Assembly: GCF_030062155.1 (NCBI RefSeq)
Contig: NZ_CP118267.1
Location: forward strand, 124,001 to 188,000
Source of the DNA: Pantoea sp. Lij88
Lineage (GTDB): Bacteria > Pseudomonadota > Gammaproteobacteria > Enterobacterales > Enterobacteriaceae
Reading direction: 5' to 3'
Length of the DNA: 64,000 bases
Both the position numbers and the translations under genes were made by a program. Under the pieces are notes generated by a model. That model searched no databases. It saw only the letters and a list, made by a program, of their open reading frames with translations, and had not been told where the DNA came from. The first letter of the stretch is position 1. Every line of letters begins with the position of its first letter. Shown piece by piece: positions 54,768 to 63,454 of this stretch.

Positions 54768-55977
54768 TGGGTCGATGCAACGCTATCCTTAATCAAGGGG
54801 GGACGTTGCCATGAAACGAAGAACTCGAATTAACTATACGCCAGAACAGAAAGCGATTATCTGGGACAGATATAAGCAAGGTGATTCCCTGCATGATATC
54901 GGCAGAATGTTCGACAGATTTCATTCTTCTATTATGCCGACTATCCACCAGACTGGTGGGTATCGTCCTCCTGTTCGAAAGCGGCACCGACTGGCTCTTT
55001 CACTTGATGAAAGAGAGGAGATATCCAGAGGGCTGGTAGCAAAACGTAGCATCAGGGACATCGCTGATGGATTATTAAGAGCTCCCTCTACGATTAGCCG
55101 CGAGATCAAAAGGCATGGAGGTACAAAACATTACCGTGCTGCAAAAGCGGATAAGGACGCGTGGGACAGTGCTCTGAGACCAAAGCCTTGTAAGCTAATT
55201 GAATGCCCCGCATTGTGTAAAATCATTGCAGAGAAGATGCATCAGACTGGTCGCCGGAACAAATCGCCGGTTGGCTGAAACGCTGTCATCCGGATAATCA
55301 GGAAATGCATGTGTCACACGAAACGATTTACAAAACGCTTTTTATACAAACCCGGGGAGCATTAAAAAAAGAACTACAGCAATGCCTCAGAAGCGGAAGA
55401 GTTGTGCGTAGATCCAGAACGTCATCGCTTAAAGGGAAAGGATTAGGGTTAATCCCGGATGCGATACCTATCAGGGAAAGGCCACCTGAAGCCGCAGACA
55501 GAGCCATACCAGGTCACTGGGAAGGCGACCTAATCCAGGGCTCGAAAAACTCCTATATCGTCACTCTCGTAGAACGCCATTCCCGCTTTGTTATGCTGGC
55601 TAAAATCAGGGACAACAAGACCATAACGGTTATATCTGCACTCATCAAACAAGCCCGGGAATTACCCGTTGAGCTTTATAAAACACTGACATGGGATCGG
55701 GGGTCTGAAATGACCAGCCACAACCGGTTTACTGTAGCCACAGACATCCAGATTTATTTCTGTGATCCTCAATCTCCGTGGCAACGGGGCTCAAATGAAA
55801 ATACGAACAGATTGCTCAGACAATATTTTCCAAAAGGAACTGACTTATCCGTTCACAGTCAGCGAAGACTAAATAATGTTGCCAGACAGCTCAACGAGAG
55901 ACCAAGGAAAACGCTAGACTATGAATCACCCGCAGAGCGTTTTAACCAATGTGTTGCATCCATCGGTTGAACTCACA
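54757..55977 (+). mobile_element. IS30-family insertion sequence, 1221 bp
   Basis: Terminal inverted repeats TGTGAGTTCAA (54757) and TTGAACTCACA (55967-55977), continuing imperfectly to ~26 bp with the GATGCAAC block. The length equals that of IS30. No target duplication: flanks are GC on the left and CT on the right, so one side was probably deleted after insertion. Confidence 0.9.
54811..55970 (+). pseudogene. IS30-family transposase, frameshifted
   Basis: N-terminal part 54811-55278 with helix-turn-helix 'LDEREEISRGLVAKRSIRDI' and 'RAPSTISREIKRHGGTKHYR', C-terminal part 55305-55970 with DDE motifs 'GHWEGDLIQG', 'TLTWDRGSEM', 'FCDPQSPWQRGSNENTN'. Between them 'KMHQ' should be followed by 'DWSPEQIAGWL', but one base is missing near 55244 (CAGACTGG for CAGGACTGG-like), moving the frame. 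IS30 transposases are made from one frame, so this copy is likely inactive unless the missing base is a sequencing error. Confidence 0.85.
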
Positions 55978-56068
55978 CTGCAAACCGGACTTATGCAGCG
56001 AGATGCGCAGGGTGCTGGAAAATGATGTTTATCTGGCTGGAATTAGAGCCTTGCAGACCGCGTAGGTC
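55978..56068 (+). pseudogene. Possible 3' remnant of a gene cut by the IS
   Basis: In one frame the sequence beyond the IS reads 'CKPDLCSEMRRVLENDVYLA' then 'GIRALQTA' and a stop TAG. It looks like a protein C-terminus whose 5' part was lost with the missing umuC side. Not identified. CAGACC/GGTCTG dyad overlaps its end. Confidence 0.3.
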
Positions 56069-56108
56069 TGACGACGATAGGCTGACGCCTTTTATTTCAG
56101 AGATGAAG

Positions 56109-56128
56109 TGGCAGCCAGCCGGCTGCCA
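56109..56128. terminator. Hairpin after the SDR gene
   Basis: TGGCAGCC, loop AGCC, GGCTGCCA: perfect 8-bp arms, nine bases beyond the SDR stop. No strong T-run on the minus strand. Confidence 0.55.
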
Positions 56129-56136
56129 TTGTTGAT

Positions 56137-56880
56137 TTACCAGTTCTGCTTAGTAGGGGACACGATGAGATCGTTAACGGTCACGTTTCTGGGCTGGTTG
56201 AGTGCATAGACCACCGCATTTGCCACATCCTGCGGGCTGATAGCAATTTTTGTCAGCTCCTGCGCCACCTTACGCCCTTCCGGATCGCTCACTTTATCAG
56301 CCCATCCCGTGTTAATAACGCCAGGGCTGATGGTATTGACACGGATGCCCTTATTCACGCCCAGATCTTTACGCATCGATTCAGTCATGGCGTGAACAAA
56401 GAATTTGGTCGAACTGTATACACCCGCGCCGGCGTCAACCTGGTGGCCTGCCACAGAAGCCATGTTCAGGATCTGGCCGTCACTTTTGCTGAGCATAACC
56501 GGGAGTACCGAAGCAATGGCGTTCAGATAGCCCTTGATGTTGACGTCGACCATCTTGTTCCAGTCGTCCCACGCGATGTCACTCCAGGCTGAAAAGAGCA
56601 TCAGCCCGGCGTTGTTAATCAGGATATCAACGGTACCGAAGGTATCGGTAGCATGCTTTACCAGCGCCTGTGTATCTTCAAGACGAGTCACATCCGTCAC
56701 CAGACCGGAAGCATGGCCGCCGGCTGACTCAATATCCTTTACCAGCTTATCGAGGCCGGTCTGATCCAGTGCTGCGGCTACGATATTCACACCATGACGT
56801 GCAAGTTCCAGCGCGGTCGCGGCGCCAATGCCCGATGACGCACCAGTAATTACAGCGGTTTTGTTCTGCAGATGATTCAT
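56137..56880 (-). CDS. Short-chain dehydrogenase/reductase
   Basis: 247 aa, AGGATAAG before the ATG. 'VITGASSGIGAATALELARH' NAD(P) motif, 'NNAGLM' and catalytic Ser/'YSSTKFF' Tyr-x-x-x-Lys. Classical SDR, substrate unknown. It follows the NemA-like gene by 57 bp on the same strand and is likely in the same NemR-controlled operon. Confidence 0.9.
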   Translation of the reverse strand: MNHLQNKTAVITGASSGIGAATALELARHGVNIVAAALDQTGLDKLVKDIESAGGHASGLVTDVTRLEDTQALVKHATDTFGTVDILINNAGLMLFSAWSDIAWDDWNKMVDVNIKGYLNAIASVLPVMLSKSDGQILNMASVAGHQVDAGAGVYSSTKFFVHAMTESMRKDLGVNKGIRVNTISPGVINTGWADKVSDPEGRKVAQELTKIAISPQDVANAVVYALNQPRNVTVNDLIVSPTKQNW

Positions 56881-56937
56881 ATTCTTATCCTTTTGGATGA
56901 GGTACAGGCGGCGGGAAGATCCCGCCGGTTGTATTTA

Positions 56938-58041
56938 TCAGTAATTCGCTTCCGGCCAGTCGGTGTAACCTTTCGCGCCGCCGCCGTAGTAGGCTTCCTT
57001 AGGCGCGATGGTCAGCTCGGCGCCATAACGCAGACGCTTAACCAGATCCGGGTTGGAAATAAACAGGCGGCCAAAGGCAACGGCATCGATGATCCCTGCG
57101 TTACGGCGGCTGATCGCCATTTCGAGGTCATAGTTGTTGTTACCGATGAACGGACCGCTGAACTGCGCGCTCAGCGCATCCATATCCACCTCGGCAGGCA
57201 CGTCACGCGATGTTGCAGTGGCACCCTCAACGAAGTGCAGGTATGCCAGATTAAAACGGTTAAGTTGCTGGATGAGATAGCCATACATCGCCATCACGTT
57301 GCTGTCCGGCGGCGTGTTGCCTGCGTCAGGAGTTACCGGTGACAGGCGGATGCCTACGCGGTCATTGCCCCAGATGTTGACGATCGCTTCAGTGACTTCC
57401 AGCGTCAGGCGCGCGCGGTTTTCTATAGAGCCGCCGTAGGCGTCAGTACGATGATTGGTTGAGTCGCGCAGGAACTGATCGAGCAGATAGCTGTTTGCAG
57501 AGTGCACTTCCAAGCCGTCAAAACCTGCGCGCAGGGCGTTTTCTGCGGCACGCTTATACTGCTCAATAATGCCCGGGATCTCGTCAGTTTCGAGCGCGCG
57601 TGGCGTCGATACCGGTACGAAGCCATTGACGGTATAGGTCTGGCCTTCGGCCTTGATTGCAGATGGAGCGACAGGACGCTCGCCGTCAGGCTGCAGTTCA
57701 ACGCTTGAAAAACGGCCCACATGCCAGAGCTGACAGACGATTTTTCCGCCTTCTGCGTGAACGGCATCGGTGACTTTTTTCCAGCCGGCAACCTGATCTT
57801 CGCTCCAGATCCCCGGCGTAGCCGCATATCCACGGCCCTGAGCTGAGATATTCGTGGCTTCAGAAATAATCAGGCCGGCGCTGGCACGCTGGGCGTAGTA
57901 GGTTGCATGTAGCTCATCAGGTACGCCATCTTCGCCGTAACGGCTGCGGGTAACAGGCGCCATAATGATACGGTTGGCAAGCTGGAGGCTTCCCATTGCC
58001 ACGGGGGAAAAGAGATCTGTACGGGTACTGTTATCAGTCAT
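56938..58041 (-). CDS. nemA: Old-yellow-enzyme alkene reductase, NemA-like
   Basis: 367 aa from ATG 58041 with AGGAG; 27 codons upstream fall in the operator. 'LFSPVAMGSLQLANRIIMAP', 'EATNISAQGRGYAATPGIWS', 'QLWHVGRFS', 'GFDGLEVHSANSYLLDQFLR', 'TDAYGGSIENRARL' are OYE/NemA features with the FMN and His-Asn substrate motifs. Reduces N-ethylmaleimide, enones and nitrate esters using NADPH. Preceded by a NemR-like repressor. Confidence 0.88.
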   Translation of the reverse strand: MTDNSTRTDLFSPVAMGSLQLANRIIMAPVTRSRYGEDGVPDELHATYYAQRASAGLIISEATNISAQGRGYAATPGIWSEDQVAGWKKVTDAVHAEGGKIVCQLWHVGRFSSVELQPDGERPVAPSAIKAEGQTYTVNGFVPVSTPRALETDEIPGIIEQYKRAAENALRAGFDGLEVHSANSYLLDQFLRDSTNHRTDAYGGSIENRARLTLEVTEAIVNIWGNDRVGIRLSPVTPDAGNTPPDSNVMAMYGYLIQQLNRFNLAYLHFVEGATATSRDVPAEVDMDALSAQFSGPFIGNNNYDLEMAISRRNAGIIDAVAFGRLFISNPDLVKRLRYGAELTIAPKEAYYGGGAKGYTDWPEANY

Positions 58042-58057
58042 GGTTACTCCTAAATAG

Positions 58058-58069
58058 TTGACCGGTCGA
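58058..58069. promoter_or_regulatory. TetR/NemR-type operator before the nemA-like gene
   Basis: TTGACCGGTCGA: palindromic GACCGGTC core (58060-58067) between nemR and nemA. The same core lies before nemR. Confidence 0.72.
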
Positions 58070-58096
58070 CTAGTAATTTGGTAGAAAAAAACGCGG

Positions 58097-58678
58097 CTAC
58101 GCGAGCAGCCGCTTTGTTGCACTCATTGCTTTATCAAACGCCTGATCAGGTGTGTGAATTTTTGCCATCAGGGACGCGCCCAGCCAGAGCTGGTAAAGCT
58201 CTTCTGCAAGGGCCTTTGCGTCCACTTCGGACGGCAGTGAGCCATCACTCTGCCCCTGATGTATGCACGCCGTGATCCGAAGGATAATTTCACGGGTTCC
58301 GCTTGCCAGAACGCTTCGCATGCTGTCGTACTGATCGCAGACTTCTGCACCGAGCTTAACGACCAGGCACTTGCTTTCAGGCAGGTCGGCACCCTGTGTG
58401 ACCTTCCAGAATGCAAAGTAGCGCAGCAGGCGCTCTCTGGCCGGTTCGCTGCCGCGCAGCTGCTCTTCAACCTGAATAAGATAGTGGATGAAGTAATTTT
58501 CCAGCAGGGCTTCAGCGAACTCTTCCTTGGACTGGAAGTAGTAATAGAACGATCCTTTAGGCACGCCAGCGGCTTTGACAATCTCAGCCAGGCCGACGGC
58601 GCTATAGCCTTTATGTGTAATAAGCGTCCGGGCAACATCAATGATGTGCTGACGCACGTTAGCCGTTTGTTTTTTCAT
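58097..58678 (-). CDS. nemR: TetR-family repressor, NemR-like
   Basis: 193 aa. 'KGYSAVGLAEIVKAAGVPKG' helix-turn-helix then 'SFYYYFQSKEEFAEALL'. 'SKCLVVKLGAEVCDQYDSM' is the place of the redox-active Cys106 and Cys116 of E. coli NemR, both present. E. coli NemR senses bleach, quinones and methylglyoxal. Its gene precedes nemA and both have GACCGGTC boxes. Confidence 0.85.
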   Translation of the reverse strand: MKKQTANVRQHIIDVARTLITHKGYSAVGLAEIVKAAGVPKGSFYYYFQSKEEFAEALLENYFIHYLIQVEEQLRGSEPARERLLRYFAFWKVTQGADLPESKCLVVKLGAEVCDQYDSMRSVLASGTREIILRITACIHQGQSDGSLPSEVDAKALAEELYQLWLGASLMAKIHTPDQAFDKAMSATKRLLA

Positions 58679-58702
58679 AGTCCGGGTAGCATAACGTTTA
58701 AA

Positions 58703-58714
58703 CTGACCGGTCGT
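58703..58714. promoter_or_regulatory. TetR/NemR-type operator before the nemR-like gene
   Basis: CTGACCGGTCGT: GACCGGTC core at 58705-58712, 25 bases upstream of the start. Suggests autoregulation. Confidence 0.72.
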
Positions 58715-58742
58715 CTAGTTTCTCGGGTTGCATTCTGTGCGA

Positions 58743-59384
58743 TCAGAATTTTTCACGTGGCAGCAATCGAGACGCAAACTGCCCGGTTGCGCTCAGGCTT
58801 TCCGGCGTGGCCCCGTCTTTGGCCTCGATAGACATGCCCTCCAGAAGCGTATTCAGAACGGTAGCCAGTGCGGCGGTAGCGGTATCAGACGGCAGCTGCT
58901 TCTCCGTGACAGCCCTGCGAAGACGCTTTTCAAACAGATCTTTTCCTTCCTGCCTGAGCACGCTGACCGCTTCGACGACGTCAGCGGACTCCTGAGAGAC
59001 ATTGATGGCCGCAAGCACCACCATGCAGCCGCAGGGTGCAGAAGGGGAAAGCAGAATGTCTGCCGCTTCGCTGAAGAAGTTATCAATCGCCCGGGTAATA
59101 TCGGGCTCTTCTTCAAGCCGCTCCCAGGTTGATTTCCAGTAGACCCTTTCGTAATAGCTCACGGCCTCCATGAAAAGTTTCGCCTTATTACCGAAGGCGG
59201 AGTACAGGCTTGGCGGATTAATTTCCATCGCAGCACAGAGCTCGGCAACCGAAGCGGGCTCAAAGCCTTTACGCCAGAAGATATCCAGCGCCCTGATCAG
59301 GGCCCTGTCGCGATCAAAGCTGCGCGGCCGCCCTTTGGGCTTTTGACTGCTGACTTCTGAATCTTTCGTCTTCACGTCGGGCAT
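58743..59384 (-). CDS. TetR-family transcriptional regulator
   Basis: 213 aa from ATG 59384 (AAGAGA upstream; the ORF is open further to 59471). 'KPKGRPRSFDRDRALIRALD' then 'SVAELCAAMEINPPSLYSAF' and 'CGCMVVLAAIN'. AcrR-type with the GRPR arm. Head-to-head with the following plus-strand operon, with two TAG-GAT-CTA-like operators in the gap; probably represses it. Confidence 0.87.
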   Translation of the reverse strand: MPDVKTKDSEVSSQKPKGRPRSFDRDRALIRALDIFWRKGFEPASVAELCAAMEINPPSLYSAFGNKAKLFMEAVSYYERVYWKSTWERLEEEPDITRAIDNFFSEAADILLSPSAPCGCMVVLAAINVSQESADVVEAVSVLRQEGKDLFEKRLRRAVTEKQLPSDTATAALATVLNTLLEGMSIEAKDGATPESLSATGQFASRLLPREKF

Positions 59385-59409
59385 AAAATCATTCTCTTGA
59401 CACATTACA

Positions 59410-59421
59410 TAGCGATCACTA
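59410..59421. promoter_or_regulatory. Putative TetR operator 1
   Basis: TAGCGATCACTA, near-palindromic, in the gap between the divergent TetR gene and the membrane-protein operon; second copy 30 bp on. Confidence 0.65.
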
Positions 59422-59439
59422 TACAATAAGAACATTACA

Positions 59440-59451
59440 TAGTGATTACTA
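59440..59451. promoter_or_regulatory. Putative TetR operator 2
   Basis: TAGTGATTACTA; differs from operator 1 at two positions. Each is preceded by ACATTACA, so the repeat unit is about 20 bp long. Confidence 0.65.
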
Positions 59452-59469
59452 CATAAATACATGAGGCAC

Positions 59470-60120
59470 ATGTCAGATCTTGCGTTCTCCCTCAGCCACT
59501 ATCTGCAGTCCGCCGGCGCGGCGGGGGTAGTGCTGTACTTCGTTATTTTTGTCGCCGTGACGCTGATGTTCTTCCCGGCTTCCCTGCTGACCGCGCTGTC
59601 AGGGTGGCTGTTTGGCGCGGCGGGCGGAACTGCGCTGGCTCTGCTGGCGGGTACCACCTCCGCATTGATCGCTTTCTGCATCAGCAAAAGCCAGTTATTT
59701 CCGGCAGCGGCGCGCGCCGCCAGCCGCCACCGCTACCTGAACAGCCTGCTTTCACTGTCGCAGAACAATGCCCTGCTGCTGATCCTGCTGCTGCGTCTGA
59801 GCTCCATTCTGCCCTTCGCGCCGCTGAACTACGCGCTGGGGATCAGCGGCGTATCGTTCAGAAAATATGCGACGGCGACGGTGGCTGGACTGATCCCCGG
59901 CACGTATGTTTATGCCGCTGCCGGAAGCGTTATTTCTGACTTACAGGTGCTTCTGCACGGCGGTTTCAGCGTCAGAGACGTTTTACAGCGCGCTGATGTG
60001 CTGACCGGCATGGCCGCCGTTGCGGCGGGACTGATGCTGCTGTTCGTCATAAACAAGATGTTCAAGCGAATTACGGGCATCCCTGCGGATACCCGCCACA
60101 ACAAAACCGGAGACAGATGA
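59470..60120 (+). CDS. TVP38/TMEM64 (DedA-like) membrane protein
   Basis: 216 aa from ATG 59470 (or 219 from ATG 59461; the ribosome site is unclear). 'MFFPASLLTALSGWLFGAAG' and 'LRLSSILPFAPLNYALGISG' + 'FRKYATATVAGLIPGTYVYA' are the conserved SNARE-associated/VTT domain features. Six or so membrane segments. Family roles: lipid scrambling, membrane homeostasis, selenite or drug tolerance. First gene of a seven-gene plus-strand operon. Confidence 0.85.
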   Translation: MSDLAFSLSHYLQSAGAAGVVLYFVIFVAVTLMFFPASLLTALSGWLFGAAGGTALALLAGTTSALIAFCISKSQLFPAAARAASRHRYLNSLLSLSQNNALLLILLLRLSSILPFAPLNYALGISGVSFRKYATATVAGLIPGTYVYAAAGSVISDLQVLLHGGFSVRDVLQRADVLTGMAAVAAGLMLLFVINKMFKRITGIPADTRHNKTGDR

Positions 60121-60121
60121 A

Positions 60122-60505
60122 ATGACCGACGTAACTTATGTTCAGGAATACAGCGCCATCGTGGAAGTGCTAAGCCAGTACAACGAAGGTGGAAAGCAGG
60201 CCAAAAGCGAAATAATGAAGCCCGCGTTCAGCGAGCAGGCCACCATCTTTGGCGTTGACGGTGATGCAAACCTCACCGGCGGTCCTATTCAGGGACTTTT
60301 CGACACCATCGATACCGCTTTCCGCCCATCCCCGGAAGCGAAGGCCGCCATCGTGCACGTTGATATCGTAGGCACCGCGGCAAGCGCGCGCGTCGATACC
60401 GATGATATTTCGGGCTTTCGCTTCACGGACTTTTTCAACCTGCTGAAGGTCAACGGGCGATGGACCGTAGTGAGCAAAATTTACCATACCCACGCCGCTT
60501 CCTGA
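60122..60505 (+). CDS. NTF2-like protein 1
   Basis: 127 aa. 'YSAIVEVLSQYNEGGKQAKS', 'AFSEQATIFGVDGD', 'FTDFFNLLKVNGRWTVVSKI' form the cone-shaped NTF2/SnoaL-like fold of the lumazine-binding/DUF4440-like group. Starts one base after the preceding stop. Binding or enzymatic role unknown. Confidence 0.85.
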   Translation: MTDVTYVQEYSAIVEVLSQYNEGGKQAKSEIMKPAFSEQATIFGVDGDANLTGGPIQGLFDTIDTAFRPSPEAKAAIVHVDIVGTAASARVDTDDISGFRFTDFFNLLKVNGRWTVVSKIYHTHAAS

Positions 60506-60574
60506 CATCAGCCATTCCCCCTTCATCCGTCGCGTCTGACCGCCAGACGCGGCAAAACCCAGAGAGGAAAAAAC

Positions 60575-60961
60575 ATGAGCCAGAATATCAAAACCGTCCC
60601 TGTTTCTGCCTATGAAGCCGTTCTCGACACGGCACGTCGCTACGTTGATGGCCTGAAAAAAGGCTGCGCCGAAACGGTGGCAGAAGCGTTTCACAAGGAT
60701 GCCGTCATGTACGGTTTTACTGACGGTGAGCTGCTGGGAGGGTCTGTCGACAACCTGTATAAATTCGTCCGTGAAAACGGCAGTGCGCCAGAGATTGAAA
60801 CGCATCTGGATGTGCTGGCCATCACCCCGACCACGGCGGTGGTGCGCGTGGACATGGAAAAGGATGCTATCGGCGCCGACTATAACGACTACCTGACCCT
60901 CATCCGCATTGACGGTCGCTGGCAGGTGATTGCGAAAGTCTATCACCAGTTTACGGGCTGA
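60575..60961 (+). CDS. NTF2-like protein 2
   Basis: 128 aa, GAGAGGAA ribosome site. 'YEAVLDTARRYVDGLKKGCA', 'AFHKDAVMYGFTDGEL', 'YNDYLTLIRIDGRWQVIAKV'. Same fold and clear relation to its neighbour NTF2-like protein 1 (tandem duplication with divergence); they may form a heteromer. Confidence 0.85.
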   Translation: MSQNIKTVPVSAYEAVLDTARRYVDGLKKGCAETVAEAFHKDAVMYGFTDGELLGGSVDNLYKFVRENGSAPEIETHLDVLAITPTTAVVRVDMEKDAIGADYNDYLTLIRIDGRWQVIAKVYHQFTG

Positions 60962-61009
60962 CTGGCGGCAGTTTTTTAGCAAAAAACAGGTCTCGCAAAG
61001 GAGTTATCC

Positions 61010-61669
61010 ATGAGTACGGTGTTTATTATCGGCGGCGCAGGCAAGGTGGGCCGGCGCCTGGCCAGAATTCTTACGGAGAAAGGGCTCGCTGTTCATGCGC
61101 TGCACCGTCAGCCCGAGCAGGCGCAGTTGATTCGTCTGCAGGGAGCAAAGCCCGTCAGCGGGAGCCTGACGGAGCTGGATGCCGCCGCCCTGGCGACCAT
61201 GATGAGAGGCTGCGATGTGGTGGTCTTCTCGGCCGGTGCCGGCGGCAAAGGTGGCCCGGAAATGACGAACGCCATTGACGGAGAAGGGCTTAAGACGGCC
61301 GCAGAGGCAGCCGCGCTGGCCGGCATTTCGCGCTTCCTGCTGGTTTCGGCCTTTCCGGAGGCCTCAAGAAATGAATCCACCTCGGCGTCGTTTGAAAACT
61401 ATATGCGGGTGAAAAAGCAGGCAGAAGTCATGCTGGCCGCAAGCTCGCTGGACTGGGTCATTCTGCGTCCCGGCCTGTTGCTGGATGACAAAGGTTCAGG
61501 ATATGTCCGCGCCGGGCTGGCCATACCTTACGGGGAGGTCACCCGGGATAACGTGGCGGCCACGCTGGCTGAAATTATCGCTCAGCCCCGCGTCAGCCGC
61601 GTCATCATTGAGCTGACCGACGGTGAGGTGCCGGTACGAAAGGCGGTTCAGCAGATGGCGGAAAGCTGA
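61010..61669 (+). CDS. NAD(P)H-binding atypical SDR
   Basis: 219 aa, AAGGAG ribosome site. N-terminal 'VFIIGGAGKVGRRLARILTE', then 'GCDVVVFSAGAGGKGGPEMT' and 'ENYMRVKKQAEVMLAASSLD' + 'WVILRPG'. YwnB/YtfG-like NAD(P)H-binding fold; often acts as quinone or flavin reductase. Confidence 0.85.
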   Translation: MSTVFIIGGAGKVGRRLARILTEKGLAVHALHRQPEQAQLIRLQGAKPVSGSLTELDAAALATMMRGCDVVVFSAGAGGKGGPEMTNAIDGEGLKTAAEAAALAGISRFLLVSAFPEASRNESTSASFENYMRVKKQAEVMLAASSLDWVILRPGLLLDDKGSGYVRAGLAIPYGEVTRDNVAATLAEIIAQPRVSRVIIELTDGEVPVRKAVQQMAES

Positions 61670-61670
61670 G

Positions 61671-62351
61671 ATGGACAGGTCCGCTGATTCAGATCCGGAT
61701 ATGCGGCTGCTGCTGCTCGGCGCAACGGGGCTTGTGGGCAGTCATGTCCTGCAGCAGGCGATGTCCAGCCCGCACATCGGTACCGTCATTGCGCCGACGC
61801 GAAAACCTCTCACATGGTGCGCCTCAGGCCCTACCCGGCTTATTAATCCCCTGATCGACTTTGATTCCCCCGACGCTGACGCTCTGGGGTGGCGCGTTGA
61901 CGCGGTTATCTGTGCGATCGGCACCACAATTGCCAGAGCCGGCAGCCGGGAGGCATTCCGGCGGGTTGATCATGACTATCCTCTGAGGTTTGCCCGGCTG
62001 GCGCGTAATGGCGGCGCCTCAGCGTTCGCGCTGACCTCGGCGACCGGCGCAAATGACGACTCCAGATTTTTTTATAACCGGGTAAAGGGGGAGCTTGAAC
62101 AGGCGCTGAGGCGCGAAGGTTTTACCTCACTGACGCTGGTCCGTCCCGGCGTTATTGCCGGCGATCGGGCTGAATCCCGCCCGGGTGAAACGGCGCTGAA
62201 GCAGGTGCTCAGGCTCTTATCGCCGGTTCTGCCACGCAGCTGGCAGCTCAGCCCGGCTGAAGACATAGCCCGCCATCTCCTCAGAGCGGTGACTCCACCC
62301 AGGCCGGGCATTCACATTGTTTCTGCAGGTGAAATAAATTCTGCAGGATAA
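61671..62351 (+). CDS. NAD(P)H-binding oxidoreductase (HTATIP2-like)
   Basis: 226 aa from ATG 61671, directly behind the previous stop. 'MRLLLLGATGLVGSHVLQQA', 'VDAVICAIGTTIARAGSREA' and 'FYNRVKGELEQALRREGFTS' are typical of the YbjT/HTATIP2-like group. Confidence 0.85.
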   Translation: MDRSADSDPDMRLLLLGATGLVGSHVLQQAMSSPHIGTVIAPTRKPLTWCASGPTRLINPLIDFDSPDADALGWRVDAVICAIGTTIARAGSREAFRRVDHDYPLRFARLARNGGASAFALTSATGANDDSRFFYNRVKGELEQALRREGFTSLTLVRPGVIAGDRAESRPGETALKQVLRLLSPVLPRSWQLSPAEDIARHLLRAVTPPRPGIHIVSAGEINSAG

Positions 62352-62384
62352 TTTTCTGAAGATGAATGATAAGAAGGAACCGTA

Positions 62385-62825
62385 ATGTCAGAAGTGAACT
62401 TTAATGCCGTGGTTAACGCCCGTGCGGACCGCGTATGGCAGACGCTCAGCCAGTTCGGACGCATCAGCGACTGGCATCCTGCTATCTGCAGCAGCGAAAT
62501 CGAAGATAATCAGCCCGACGGCCGCCCGGGCTGCCGGCGCCGGCTGGTACTTGAAAACGGCGACGTCCTGCGCGAAGAGGTCCTCATGCTGGATGCAGGT
62601 AAACGTGCCTTCTCGTATCGCTTTATTGAAGCGCCGCTGGCTGTAGATGACTATGTGGCTACGGTCAGCCTTATTCCACTGAGCGATCGTGACGAAACGG
62701 TCATCGTGTGGCAGGCAGTTTTTGAATCCCGATCCCGCAGCGATGTGCAGGCAATGGAAGCGAGCGTGCTGGCGCTGATAAAGTCAGGCCACCTCAGCCT
62801 CGCTGCCTACCTTGAAAATCAGTAG
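62385..62825 (+). CDS. SRPBCC (START/polyketide-cyclase-like) protein
   Basis: 146 aa, AAGGAA upstream. 'VNFNAVVNARADRVWQTLSQ' and 'FGRISDWHPAICSSEIED' show the Bet v1/SRPBCC fold with a hydrophobic ligand cavity. Ligand unknown. Confidence 0.87.
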   Translation: MSEVNFNAVVNARADRVWQTLSQFGRISDWHPAICSSEIEDNQPDGRPGCRRRLVLENGDVLREEVLMLDAGKRAFSYRFIEAPLAVDDYVATVSLIPLSDRDETVIVWQAVFESRSRSDVQAMEASVLALIKSGHLSLAAYLENQ

Positions 62826-62845
62826 CAGCTTAACGGAGTCCGGAA

Positions 62846-63454
62846 ATGAATGAACATATAATGCCTGTCGAGCCGGCAAAGGCCTACAGGCTGATAAATC
62901 ACGGGCCGGCGACGCTGGTTTCAGCGCGCTATAACGGAACGGACAACGTCATGGCGGCGTCATGGGTCTGCGCGCTGGACTACGATCCGGCGCGGCTGAC
63001 CGTCGTGCTGGACAAAACCGCATACACACGGGAGCTGATAGAAAAAAGTCGTTCGTTTGTGATTCAGGTGCCGGTGGCAGCCCAGGCATCACTCGTGCAT
63101 TTCCTCGGATCGCATTCTCTGGCCTGCGAAGCGGATAAGCTCACGCAGTCTGGCGTGTCGCTTTTTGCGCTGCCTGGTGCGGATGTGCCGGGGGTTTCAG
63201 GATGTGCGGCGTGGCTGTATTGCGAACTCATCCCTGAAGACCATAACCAGCAGGCCTATGATTTATTCATTGGCGAGATCAAAGCGGCCTGGGCGGACAG
63301 TCGCGCTTTTAAGGACGGCCATTGGCAGTTTGAAAGCGGAGCCGCAGACTGGCGAAGTCTGCACTACATTGCGGGCGGCCATTTTTACGCTACCGGAGAA
63401 GCTGTGAAAGTGCACGATGCGCCACAGCTGACGCCAGGCGCACCGCAGGGCTGA
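62846..63454 (+). CDS. Flavin reductase-like FMN-binding protein
   Basis: 202 aa, GGAGTCCGG upstream. 'NHGPATLVSARYNGTDNVMA' + 'ASWVCALDYDPARLTVVLDK' and 'SFVIQVPVAAQASLVHFLGS' are the flavin_reduct domain. Likely an FMN or FAD reductase supplying reduced flavin. Last gene of the operon. Confidence 0.88.
   Translation: MNEHIMPVEPAKAYRLINHGPATLVSARYNGTDNVMAASWVCALDYDPARLTVVLDKTAYTRELIEKSRSFVIQVPVAAQASLVHFLGSHSLACEADKLTQSGVSLFALPGADVPGVSGCAAWLYCELIPEDHNQQAYDLFIGEIKAAWADSRAFKDGHWQFESGAADWRSLHYIAGGHFYATGEAVKVHDAPQLTPGAPQG

Noticed and set aside
54811..55970. Programmed frameshift in the IS30 transposase
   Set aside because: IS30 transposases are read in one frame and no slippery heptamer lies at the join; a single-base deletion explains it better.
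60170..60982. Long 270-codon minus-strand frame over the two NTF2-like genes
   Set aside because: Shadow of two genes with clear family motifs and ribosome sites; the antisense protein resembles no family.
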